Shown here: positions 50,246-57,526 of the stretch, one piece after another
Layout: the number at the start of each line of letters is the position of its first letter
Position numbering within the stretch: the stretch's first letter is position 1
From: Azospirillum sp. TSO22-1
GTDB taxonomy: Bacteria > Pseudomonadota > Alphaproteobacteria > Azospirillales > Azospirillaceae
DNA: 64,000 nt
Direction of reading: 5' to 3'
Assembly: GCF_003116015.1 (NCBI RefSeq)
Contig: NZ_LGQZ01000005.1
Coordinates: 1 to 64,000 of the forward strand
Made by a program: the position numbers and the translations under genes
The notes under the pieces: generated by a model
Databases searched by the model: none
Told to the model about the DNA's origin: nothing
Seen by the model: only the letters and a program-made list of their open reading frames with translations

Positions 50246-51316
50246 TCAGGCGGCCGAGGGGCCGGCGCGGTGGCCATGGCGGTGGTGGATGTCCGGGTAG
50301 TGCGGATGGGCGTGCACCACGGGGGCGTGGGCATGCGGATGGCTGTGCGGCTCTGGCCCCTCCCATCCCTCATGCTCGTGCCGGTGGTGTTCGTCGTGGA
50401 CGTGGCGGTGCTCGTGCCGCATCGGATCGTGCCGATGCCGGTGCTCGTGGCGCTCGGTAAGGTGCAGGTACAGCCCGACGCCCATCAGCACGGCCGCCGC
50501 CGCGAACCGCACCGTCATCGGCTCGCCGAAGGCCAGGATCGCCACCGCGGCCCCGGCGAAGGGGGCGAGCGAGAAGTAGGCGCCGGTCCGCGCCGAGCCC
50601 AGGTGGCGCAGGGCCAGCACGAACAGGGTGAGCGACACCCCATAGCCCAGGAAGCCGATGGCCGCCGCACCCAGGAGCGGCCCGGTCGACGGCAGCGCAG
50701 CACCGACGGACAGGGCGAGGGCGACGTTCACTACCCCCGCGACGGCGCCCTTGAGCATGGCGATCTGGAGCGGGTCGGCCCTCGACAGCTTGCGGGTCAG
50801 GTTGTTGTCGATGCCCCATGCCAGGCACGCCCCGGCGATGGCGACAGCACCCCGACCGACCCCTTCGGGTCCACCGCTCCACGACAGCAGAAGCGCCCCG
50901 GCAAGGATCGCCGCCGCCCCGAGGGCGATGCGCCGATCGACGTTCTCGCGGAACACCACCCAGGCAATCCCCAGGGTGAACAGGCCCTCCAGGTTCAGCA
51001 GCAGCGACGCCGTCGAGGCGGGCGTCGTGCTCAGGCCGACCATGAGCAGCACCGGCCCGGCGACACCTCCGGCCGCGATGACGGCGGCCAGCCAGGGCAG
51101 GTCCCGGCGGCTCAGCGGCGCCTCGGACGACCGCCCGCTCCCGAGGCGGCGGGCGGCGTGGAGCGCGGCCAGCCCGAGGCCGGAGGCGAGGTAGAGCAGC
51201 CCGGCGAGCATCCACGGACCGACGTCGCCGAGCAGCGCCTTGGCCAGCGGTGTGCTGGCGCCGAACAGCAGCGCGGAGAGAAGTGCGGCGGCGATGCCCT
51301 GCCAGCGGGGATCCAT
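50246..51316 (-). CDS. DMT/EamA-family transporter with a histidine-rich C-terminal tail
   Basis: A 356-residue membrane protein: ten predicted helices forming two EamA halves (residues 1-285), then a tail of about 70 residues in which roughly every second or third residue is His (HEHRHRHDPM, HVHDEHHRHEHE, HSHPHAHAP). The tail can bind Ni, Zn, Co or Cu, so metal export or metal-controlled transport is likely. ATG 51316 follows AGGAGG. It starts 13 bases after the CDF exporter gene and is probably cotranscribed with it. Confidence 0.85.
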   Translation of the reverse strand: MDPRWQGIAAALLSALLFGASTPLAKALLGDVGPWMLAGLLYLASGLGLAALHAARRLGSGRSSEAPLSRRDLPWLAAVIAAGGVAGPVLLMVGLSTTPASTASLLLNLEGLFTLGIAWVVFRENVDRRIALGAAAILAGALLLSWSGGPEGVGRGAVAIAGACLAWGIDNNLTRKLSRADPLQIAMLKGAVAGVVNVALALSVGAALPSTGPLLGAAAIGFLGYGVSLTLFVLALRHLGSARTGAYFSLAPFAGAAVAILAFGEPMTVRFAAAAVLMGVGLYLHLTERHEHRHRHDPMRHEHRHVHDEHHRHEHEGWEGPEPHSHPHAHAPVVHAHPHYPDIHHRHGHRAGPSAA

Positions 51317-51329
51317 GGCGGCGATCCTC

Positions 51330-52292
51330 CTATACGACCTCAACCGGAGCGAGGTGACAGCCATCCCCGTCGTGCTCAACCTGGATGGTCGCGTGCCCGA
51401 TGCCGTACCGCTCCTTCAGGTCGTGCGCGACCCGCCTCAGCAGCTCGTCGTCGATCCCGGCGCCGGGGCGCACGAGGTGCGCCGTGAGCGCCGTGTCGGT
51501 CGTGCTCAGGCCCCAGATGTGCAGGTCGTGGACCGCAACGACGCCCGGCAGTCCCGCGAGGTAGTCCTCGACCTCGGAACGGCGGACACCCTCGGGGATG
51601 GCGTTCATGGCGAGATTGGCGGATTCCCGCAGCAGCCCCCAGGTGCCGACGACGATGACCGCCACGATGGCGAGGCTGACCAGCGGGTCGAGCCAGAGCC
51701 AGCCCGTCCAGCCGATCAGCAACGCGGCCACGACGACGCCGAGCGACACGCCCGCGTCGGCGACCATGTGCAGGTAGGCTCCCTTGACGTTGAGGTCGGC
51801 GTCCTTGCCGCCCATGAAAAGCCACGCCGTGACGGTATTGATCGCGATGCCGACGGCGGCCACCCACATCACCACGCCGCCCTCGACCGGCTCGGGGTGC
51901 GACAGGCGCCCGACCGCCTCCCAGGCGATGGCGCCGACGGCGACCAGCAGGACCACGGCGTTCAGCAGCGAGGCCAGGATCGAGGAACTGCCGAACCCGT
52001 AGGTGTGGCGCTGCGTCGGCCGGCGCCGGGTCAGCCACGCGGCTCCCCACGCCAACAGCAGTCCGAGGACATCGGAAAGGTTGTGCCCGGCGTCGGCCAG
52101 CAGGGCGACCGAGTTGGCCACGACGCCGTAGAACGCCTCGACGGCCACGAAGCCGAGATTCAGCGCGGTGCCGATGGCGAAGGCGCGGTCGTGGCGCACC
52201 GGACCATGGTGATGGCCGCCGATGCCGTGGGAATGGCCGCGATCATGGCCCTCGTGGGGGTGCCTGTGGCCGTGGGCGTGGTCGTGCGGCAC
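51330..52292 (-). CDS. CDF-family divalent cation exporter (CzcD-like)
   Basis: A 320-residue exporter with a His-rich N-terminus (residues 2-33), six membrane helices and the CDF metal sites in LLADAGHNLSDVLG (helix 2, H-x3-D) and AYLHMVADAGVSLG (helix 5, HxxxD). The cytoplasmic ferredoxin-like domain (residues 215-310) ends the protein. It removes Zn, Co or Cd. The start is GTG at 52292, nine bases after GGAG. It is followed by the His-tailed DMT transporter. Confidence 0.92.
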   Translation of the reverse strand: MPHDHAHGHRHPHEGHDRGHSHGIGGHHHGPVRHDRAFAIGTALNLGFVAVEAFYGVVANSVALLADAGHNLSDVLGLLLAWGAAWLTRRRPTQRHTYGFGSSSILASLLNAVVLLVAVGAIAWEAVGRLSHPEPVEGGVVMWVAAVGIAINTVTAWLFMGGKDADLNVKGAYLHMVADAGVSLGVVVAALLIGWTGWLWLDPLVSLAIVAVIVVGTWGLLRESANLAMNAIPEGVRRSEVEDYLAGLPGVVAVHDLHIWGLSTTDTALTAHLVRPGAGIDDELLRRVAHDLKERYGIGHATIQVEHDGDGCHLAPVEVV

Positions 52293-52308
52293 GGATGTCG
52301 TCTCCTCG

Positions 52309-52662
52309 TCACTTGGGGCGCATGGCGCTGGACTTGCCGACCATTGCAGGCACTTCCAAGGTCCCGGCCCTCCCGAAGGTGACCGCGAGTGGGAATTCCT
52401 GGCCGGGCTTCAAACCGCCCTTCTGGTCCATCAACATGACGTGCGTTCCTCCCGGCATCGTATCGAGTACACCTCCAGGCAGAACCGTCAAGAGTCCGAA
52501 CCCCTCCATCGTCAGCACGTCGCCCTCCTGCTTTGTTTCATGCGCCATGACGTGCCCGGCGACCGGTGCCTGCATGGCGGCCAAGCGGCCGGGGTGCGGG
52601 CCGGCGTTGCGGATCGTCAGGTAGGCGGCGCCGGTCTTCGCGGCAGGCGTGGGCGCGCGCCA
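52309..52662 (-). pseudogene. Remnant of a PCu(A)C-type periplasmic copper chaperone, 5' end lost
   Basis: The frame reads WRAPTPAAKTGAAYLTIRNA, then GHVMAHETKQ, GGTHVMLMDQKGGLKPG and LAVTFGRAGTLEVP, a near-complete PCu(A)C domain with its His/Met copper ligands. There is no start codon, ribosome site or signal peptide: upstream, the sequence switches into another frame that encodes the start of a CDF exporter. An internal start (52584) would remove part of the domain. It is therefore probably inactive. Confidence 0.75.
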
Positions 52663-52795
52663 CGACGCCTGCCGCGAGTTCGACGACGAACATCGCGGCG
52701 TTGATGCCCAGCGCGGTCCAGAGGACTCGGCGGTAGCCCGTGTCGACCGGCGTCCGCAAGGACGGGCAGCCGCCGTTGCAGCACGATCCCGCCAC
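52650..52795 (-). pseudogene. Truncated N-terminus of a second CDF exporter
   Basis: From GTG 52795 (after AAGGAG) the first ~47 residues (MAGSCCNGGCPSLRTPVDTG, then RRVLWTALGINAAMFVVELA) match the Cys-rich start and first helix of the CDF exporters usually paired with cadR. The match stops at AAGVVAR. The frame then runs antiphase through the copper chaperone remnant and stops at 52538. Shared GGCGCGC sequence at the junction suggests deletion by short homology. Confidence 0.75.
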
Positions 52796-52836
52796 GGCGG
52801 ATCTCCTTGCGTTCGTGTGTGCCGCCCCTGAAGATG

Positions 52837-52859
52837 GACCCTCTAGCAACTGCAGGGTC
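52837..52859. promoter_or_regulatory. CadR/PbrR-type MerR operator
   Basis: GACCCT-N11-AGGGTC, a perfect inverted repeat with inner AG...CT, sits between the divergent broken CDF gene and the MerR regulator. It matches the known CadR/PbrR operator pattern ACCCTxxAGxxxCTxxAGGGT. It lies in the long -35/-10 spacer expected for MerR-activated promoters. Confidence 0.75.
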
Positions 52860-52874
52860 AAGGGGGATATTCCG

Positions 52875-53303
52875 ATGAAATCCGGGCTGGGCATCGGGGC
52901 CTTGGCGAAGGCTACCGGGACGAAGCCGGAAACCATCCGCTTCTACGAGCAGATCGGCATCCTGCCGGAGCCCGCGCGCACAGCCGGGAATTACCGGACG
53001 TACGGCACGGAGCACCTCCGTCGACTGAGCTTCGTGCGCCGGGCTCGGGATCTCGGGTTCCCGCTCGACGTGGTCCGGGCGATGCTCGCGTTGGCCGACC
53101 AGCCGGATCGTCCGTGCGGCGAGGTGGATGATCTCGTGCTCGGGCAGTTGCGTGAGGTCGAGCGCAAGATCACCGACCTCCAGCGCCTGCGCGATGAACT
53201 CGACCGTCTGGCCCACCAGTGCCGCCGCGGGGGGCGCATGGCGGACTGCCGCATCATCGAGGCACTGTCGCCGCAGAACGCCGATATGGAGAGACGACCA
53301 TGA
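52875..53303 (+). CDS. cadR: MerR-family heavy-metal regulator (CadR/PbrR type)
   Basis: A 142-residue regulator: MerR helix-turn-helix (IGALAKATGTKPETIRFYEQ, from residue 7), dimerisation helix and a metal site with cysteines in RPCGEVDD, HQCRRGGRMADC. This three-Cys pattern is that of CadR, PbrR and ZntR, which sense Cd, Pb or Zn. Its natural target, a divergent CDF exporter, is truncated, so it may now only regulate itself or genes elsewhere. Its stop overlaps an ATG (ATGA) that begins a short broken frame. Confidence 0.9.
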   Translation: MKSGLGIGALAKATGTKPETIRFYEQIGILPEPARTAGNYRTYGTEHLRRLSFVRRARDLGFPLDVVRAMLALADQPDRPCGEVDDLVLGQLREVERKITDLQRLRDELDRLAHQCRRGGRMADCRIIEALSPQNADMERRP

Positions 53304-53489
53304 ACGCATTGGCCGTCTACGCTGCTCGGCGGTCGGCGGTCGGCGGTCGGCGAGATCGCGGAGATGGAAGACGTTTCCATCTATACCGAAACCACCGTGA
53401 AAACGCTGCGCCGCGTCCACCGCCAGCACGTGCCGGACATGCGCGACCGCGTTTTGAAGGCGCTGGGGAGGGGGGAACGGGGGTGTTAG
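53304..53489 (+). pseudogene. C-terminal remnant of a tyrosine integrase next to the displaced tRNA end
   Basis: After a 7-bp tandem repeat (TCGGCGG about four times, 53325-53352) a frame reads MEDVSIYTETTVKTLRRVHR, QHVPDMRDRVLKALGRG and stops at 53487-53489. It resembles the end of alphaproteobacterial integrases (TxETxxRVYGHHxPD), with the nucleophile Tyr replaced by His. It ends 31 bases before the tRNA fragment, as integrase genes do. The repeat marks its junction with the sequence after cadR, where a coupled frame starting MNALAVYAARR is also broken. Confidence 0.55.
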
Positions 53490-53520
53490 CGTGGATACAA
53501 ACCGTATCTTCGCTGAAAAC

Positions 53521-53567
53521 TGGCGGACCCGGCGGGATTCGAACCCACGACCTCTGCCTTCGGAGGG
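53521..53567. repeat. Left attachment site of the genomic island (displaced tRNA-Arg 3' end)
   Basis: A 47-bp exact copy of the last 47 bases of tRNA-Arg, including the encoded CCA (TGG at 53521) and the anticodon region (CTTCGGAGGG). It matches 62954-63000. Beyond it the sequence turns AT-rich. Confidence 0.92.
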
Positions 53568-53814
53568 AAAGCAACAACCAAATATTATTGTCAGGATGAC
53601 TTTACATATACCTAGTATACTTTAATTATCAGAAAAATAAATGTAGATGGCGTTAGCGTTTATTCGCAGAAATAGTGGCTAAATTTCCCTTTTCTGCGCG
53701 ATTGAGCGGTATTGATTTGACAATGCTGCATGCGCCTTTCGTGCCCGTTAACCGATACGAGGCGGAAAGCAGGCGCCAGGATTTTTTCTGCACTTCGCCA
53801 GGAGGCGAGTCGCC
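53568..53814. other. AT-rich left end of the island, no gene
   Basis: About 250 bases including a run of A/T near 53580-53650. No supported open frame or hairpin terminator was identified. It may hold integrase arm sites. Confidence 0.5.
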
Positions 53815-54945
53815 TCACTTGGCGGTGGCGCCTTTCTCCTTGGAAGCCCGCTTTGCCTTGGAAGTACTTTTTCTGCCCTTTAGCCCCTTCAGCGCTTCAA
53901 TACCTTCACGGAATGTCCCGCCACCGACTACCGTGGCGAGTGGGATGAAAGCCTCCCACGCTGGTATCCCGCACAAAGAAAGGAACGAAGTCCCAATACC
54001 AAGCATGCCCGTCTTTGCGCCATAGTCAATTACCAGCTTACCATTATCATCGATCCATGACCTAACCTCATCCCCCAGTCTCTTGGCAGTTAGCGCCGCA
54101 AGCGATAGCTTTTCCTCTTTCTTAGACGCAACAACTTCTTTACTAGCCTCCAGCAACGCTGCGTGAATCTGGCGCAAGCCGTCTGCAATGGCGCTCAGGA
54201 AAGATGTATACTGCTCATGAAACTCTAAAGCCTGTGGGTCATTAGGCTTTTTCTCAGCCAGTTCATCAAGGTGCTCGTCAATTGCAAAGGCAAGTGCAGC
54301 AGCCATTGCAGAGACTTCGTTCGACTGGCTGGCGATCTTCTGGCGAATCACCGCTACAGAGGAGGCGGGGGCTGCGGCATCAATTCCAGGCTGAGAGATT
54401 ACCTTTAGCCGTAAAAATTGCTCTGGTCGCTCTTCAGCGTCTGTGATACGCACGAGCTTCCCAAGTTCGACACGGTAAAACCGGAATACATCCTCCTTTG
54501 CGAGTGGGCGAAAGATCGTTGCACCATCAAATAGGGTGTTCGCGTCCGCAAAGGCCCCTTTGAAAGAGGTTCCCTCTTCAAATACTGCATCCCTAAAGTC
54601 CGCGCCGCGGAAATTTACCCGGTCGAAGTTCACTTTTTCAAAGCGGGATCTAGAGAAATTGCTTTTTGAGAAATTAGCCCCCGAAAAATTAACCCCCCAA
54701 TAGCTTGTCGATATACCTTCGGCTTCTGAGAAATCTGCAGAGGCAGCGTCTAATTGCATCATGTGTGCATCTGTCACCTTGGCGCGACGGAAACGCGTGC
54801 CCCGCGCCACAGCTTTCTCCAAATGCGCCCCGATGAAAATTCTAGCGGACAGGTCCATGCCTGACAGGTCAGCTTCGCGCAGATCTGTGTGCGCAAAGTC
54901 AATGTCACCCGCTTGTAGGCGTAGCAATTCTTCTACGTCAGCCAT
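53815..54945 (-). CDS. Pentapeptide-repeat protein with C-terminal helical and hydrophobic domain
   Basis: A 376-residue protein. Residues ~15-145 are pentapeptide repeats (A/N-x-F pattern: DFSEAEG, NFSGANFSKSNFSRSRFEKV, NFDRVNFRGADFRDAVF), forming a right-handed beta-helix. Residues ~150-320 are helical (LDELAEKKPNDPQALEFHEQ). Residues ~325-350 are hydrophobic (LGIGTSFLSLCG, FIPLATVVGGG), and the end is Lys-rich. ATG 54945 follows AAAGGAGG. The layout suits a membrane-acting effector in phage or element defence; function is not known. Confidence 0.75.
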   Translation of the reverse strand: MADVEELLRLQAGDIDFAHTDLREADLSGMDLSARIFIGAHLEKAVARGTRFRRAKVTDAHMMQLDAASADFSEAEGISTSYWGVNFSGANFSKSNFSRSRFEKVNFDRVNFRGADFRDAVFEEGTSFKGAFADANTLFDGATIFRPLAKEDVFRFYRVELGKLVRITDAEERPEQFLRLKVISQPGIDAAAPASSVAVIRQKIASQSNEVSAMAAALAFAIDEHLDELAEKKPNDPQALEFHEQYTSFLSAIADGLRQIHAALLEASKEVVASKKEEKLSLAALTAKRLGDEVRSWIDDNGKLVIDYGAKTGMLGIGTSFLSLCGIPAWEAFIPLATVVGGGTFREGIEALKGLKGRKSTSKAKRASKEKGATAK

Positions 54946-55081
54946 GCGTCCTCCTTTAGGAGGTATGCCGCAAGAGAGATGAGTCGACAAGGATGGATCT
55001 GCACAAGTTCAGCGCTTTTTACCGATCCGTGCGCTGCCTCGCCTGAGGCACAACGTTTGTACCGCGCCTCGCTGCCGCGAT

Positions 55082-55762
55082 TTATGCGCCGATCCGCTCT
55101 AAAAGGTTGGCGACGCTCTGCGGCGCCCACGCTTTGCCGCGCGGTGTAGGAATGCCGCGATCATTCAGCGCCTTGGCAATCCCGCGCACGCTGGTCACGC
55201 CGCTGGCGCGGATCTCACTCACGATAGGCACCAGGTCATTGGCGCGACGGCTCGCCTGTTGCCTGATGACGGTGCTGCCGGCCGCACTGCCCTGGCGCTG
55301 CACCTGAGACAGGTTGCCCCTATCCCCACCCAGTTTGACACCGCGTGCCTTAGCTGCAGCGAGAGCGGCCTTGGTGCGGGCGCTGATATCCCGCGTCTCT
55401 TGCTCTGCGATGGACGCGCGGATGTGCCATTCAAACCGGCTGGCGTGAGGCATGTCGGCCGCAACGAACGGTACGCCGCTTTCCATCAGAGTGGCGATAA
55501 AGGCGACGTTGCGGCTCAGGCGATCCGCCTTGGCGATCAACAGGGTTGCGCCATGAATGCGGCACACCTGAAGGGCTTTGGCGAGTTCGGGCCGGTCCCC
55601 GCGCTTTCCGCTCTCCGTCTCAACGTACTCAGCGATAAGGGTCCAGTTGCCGCCGTTCAGATGATCGGTGACGGCCTTGCGCTGCGCTTCGATGCCAAGG
55701 CCGCTACGCCCCTGACGGGCCGTCGAGACGCGGAGGTAGGTGACGAACTGCCCCTCTGCCAT
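55082..55762 (-). CDS. Serine recombinase (resolvase/invertase family)
   Basis: A 226-residue recombinase with the catalytic Ser13 in [15 protein letters not shown], then [13 protein letters not shown] and [21 protein letters not shown]. The C-terminal part ([20 protein letters not shown]) is a DNA-binding segment like that of longer serine recombinases. It could resolve island multimers or move part of the island on its own. It is a second recombinase besides the tyrosine integrase. Confidence 0.88.
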   Translation of the reverse strand: MAEGQFVTYLRVSTARQGRSGLGIEAQRKAVTDHLNGGNWTLIAEYVETESGKRGDRPELAKALQVCRIHGATLLIAKADRLSRNVAFIATLMESGVPFVAADMPHASRFEWHIRASIAEQETRDISARTKAALAAAKARGVKLGGDRGNLSQVQRQGSAAGSTVIRQQASRRANDLVPIVSEIRASGVTSVRGIAKALNDRGIPTPRGKAWAPQSVANLLERIGA

Positions 55763-56181
55763 GATCCCGCCTCTCTGTCAAAAATCAATCAACGACCGTT
55801 GTAGGGATTTTGACGGAGCTGAGACTCGGCGTCAAGCTTGATCTTGGTCGGTACCATGGGGCTGGCGACAAAACGCTCGGCAAAGCCGCCCCGCGTTGTG
55901 CTCAGGTGGCTTTGCACCGCCAGTCCCAACGTTTCTGGGCCGCCCAGACGCAAATTCTCCCAACGCTTTCGTGCCAGATCTGCGGGCTTCCGGAATGCCG
56001 GTGGAATGCCGGCCCAACGCCTCCACGGGGGCGATGGGAAGGGTTCCCAGGGCCGGGGGTAGGGTGCCGATCCGGCTGGGCGGCAGGTGGCGTGGGTGGG
56101 GTGAGGTAAAGCGGCCCTGTTCAGGGTGGTGTTCGCGCTCAAGTTCAGAAGGGATATGCCGCCCTCCACCCCCATAGGTCT
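55763..56181. other. GC-rich island segment without a confident gene
   Basis: 419 bases between the recombinase and the HNH gene. A minus-strand frame (55789-56175, 128 codons, starts MGVEGGISLLNLSA) is open from an ATG six bases after the HNH stop, but has no ribosome-binding site, is Pro/Arg-rich and matches nothing recognised. It may be a degraded gene; part of it is much more GC-rich than the rest of the island. Confidence 0.4.
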
Positions 56182-57009
56182 TCAGCGCCTCGCTGCGATC
56201 TGCCGCGGCGTGAGGTGACGGTTTAGCGCCAGACCATACCGTTGCTCTCCGACAACAAACTCCAGCGTCGCCCAATCGAACGCTGTACCGGGAGCATGCG
56301 CAATGGCGTGCCAGTTCGGTGACAGGGCGATCATGTTCGACGGGTGGTCCACGCCGCCGGCGCACAGAAAATTGATGTGGTGAACGTGAGTAAGATCAGT
56401 AGCAAGCCCTGCAAGCACTGGCTCCCCGCTGACTTGGCACCGGCCGCCATACAGACGGCGGATGTGGGCCACATGCCCGTCATTCCGAGCGAAGATTTCG
56501 CGCTGCACCTCTTGGCGCATCGGGGCCAACGGCTCATTGTAGGTCAGCCGCAGGGGAGGCGCCTCAGCTAGGTCTAAAAGGCGGTTGCCGGCAGGAACGT
56601 ACCGATAGGGCACCGGCAGGTTGGGAAGATCCAGTTCGTTCAGGCTGAGCGGCGGGTCAAACACGCTGAAGTCAGACAGAATAATGTTCCCGATGGTAGT
56701 GTCCGGTTCGGCGGCGCCCTTCCGAGCCGCGCCAATCGACGCCAATAGGGCTTCTTGTGTTGGCGCCCCGGTTGCGCGTCCGTACCTTGACCAGAGTTCC
56801 ACCGGGGTGGTGCGCTCGCGCTCCACGAAGCGGCCGTATCCGAGAACCCGCGGCGCTCCCCATTCTTTGAAGAACCACGCCTCACCGGGAGCAATGTTCG
56901 TCGGCGCTGAATCTGTCGGCCGCCAGAACGCAACCAACGTGGGTACGGGCTGAAGCGCCGCGAGGTGTGCAAACCATTGCGGAGACGTTGAGGCGTAGAC
57001 GGCTGGCAT
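56182..57009 (-). CDS. HNH endonuclease with N-terminal modification-reader-like domain
   Basis: A 275-residue protein. The C-terminal HNH_2-type nuclease has CQVSGEPV (Cys191), HVHHINFLCAGG (His210/211), SNMIALSPNWHAIAH (Asn225, His234). The N-terminal half has GEAWFFKEWGAPRVLGYGRF (about 42-61) and IGNIILSDFSVF (about 106), the layout of a PUA/EVE-like domain found in modification-dependent HNH nucleases. A type IV restriction enzyme cutting modified phage DNA is the best guess. ATG 57009 follows AGGGG. It diverges from the primase. Confidence 0.78.
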   Translation of the reverse strand: MPAVYASTSPQWFAHLAALQPVPTLVAFWRPTDSAPTNIAPGEAWFFKEWGAPRVLGYGRFVERERTTPVELWSRYGRATGAPTQEALLASIGAARKGAAEPDTTIGNIILSDFSVFDPPLSLNELDLPNLPVPYRYVPAGNRLLDLAEAPPLRLTYNEPLAPMRQEVQREIFARNDGHVAHIRRLYGGRCQVSGEPVLAGLATDLTHVHHINFLCAGGVDHPSNMIALSPNWHAIAHAPGTAFDWATLEFVVGEQRYGLALNRHLTPRQIAARR

Positions 57010-57526
57010 GGTGATCCCCTGAATTGGCCCCAAGGCGCTACCATGACGAGTATACCTCATGAAAGCGCCGCGCCACATACATCCGCGTCTCTCTGTGCAT
57101 CGCTTGGGGAGCGCAAAGCAGTCATGCCGCGCCCGTGCGCCTTCCCTTCATTTATGTGGTGCCCCTCCTCCCCATGGAGCGTGGGATGCTCACTACCTTG
57201 GCAGCGGCGCCGCCCAAACCTGCTGTGATCCCTGGAACGCCCTCACCGTCACGTCCAACCTGCCACAATCCCTGACCAGCTATCCGTGCCCCCACGTGTC
57301 GGCGCTTGGACTCGGCAGTGTAAAGTACTTTACGGGTCACAGAAGGGGAAAAAGTTTTCAACTAATGCACCCTTCGCGGCAGTAGAGGCAGCTCCCCGAA
57401 ATAGAGCCCCACATAGAGAGAGGTCGCGCGATCGCTTCCGAGTGGCCTTTGGGTCCTGCGCGTCGCAGCAATACATAGATCCTCAATCTTCACTCCCGAT
57501 CAAGAAAACCTGGACACAAGAAATCA
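57010..57526. promoter_or_regulatory. Divergent control and possible origin region of the island
   Basis: A 517-bp gap between the HNH and primase genes without a supported gene. It contains the palindromic site at 57320-57337 about 200 bases before the primase start. Short frames in it have no ribosome site or recognisable content. Promoters for both genes and a replication origin are plausible contents. Confidence 0.45.
57320..57337. repeat. Palindromic 18-bp site, upstream copy
   Basis: GTAAAGTACTTTACGGGT; its first 14 bases are a perfect palindrome. The same 18 bases recur at 61315-61332, just after the primase-helicase gene. Confidence 0.85.

Noticed and set aside
48041-51487. Very long plus-strand open frame of about 1148 codons
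   Set aside because: It runs antisense or out of phase across mntH, the Sel1 gene and the DMT transporter, is Arg/Ala/Gly/Pro-rich and has no domain; it is a product of high GC.
53325-53352. TCGGCGG tandem units as a CRISPR-like or microsatellite array of interest
   Set aside because: Only about four 7-bp units, no spacers; most simply a deletion junction or slippage product.
53521-53567. A second functional tRNA-Arg gene
   Set aside because: Only the 3' 47 bases are present; the 5' half is replaced by unrelated AT-rich sequence, so it is the displaced end made by integration.
55789-56175. 128-codon minus-strand frame inside the island
   Set aside because: No ribosome-binding site, Pro/Arg-rich, no recognisable domain; kept only as a note in the gap description.
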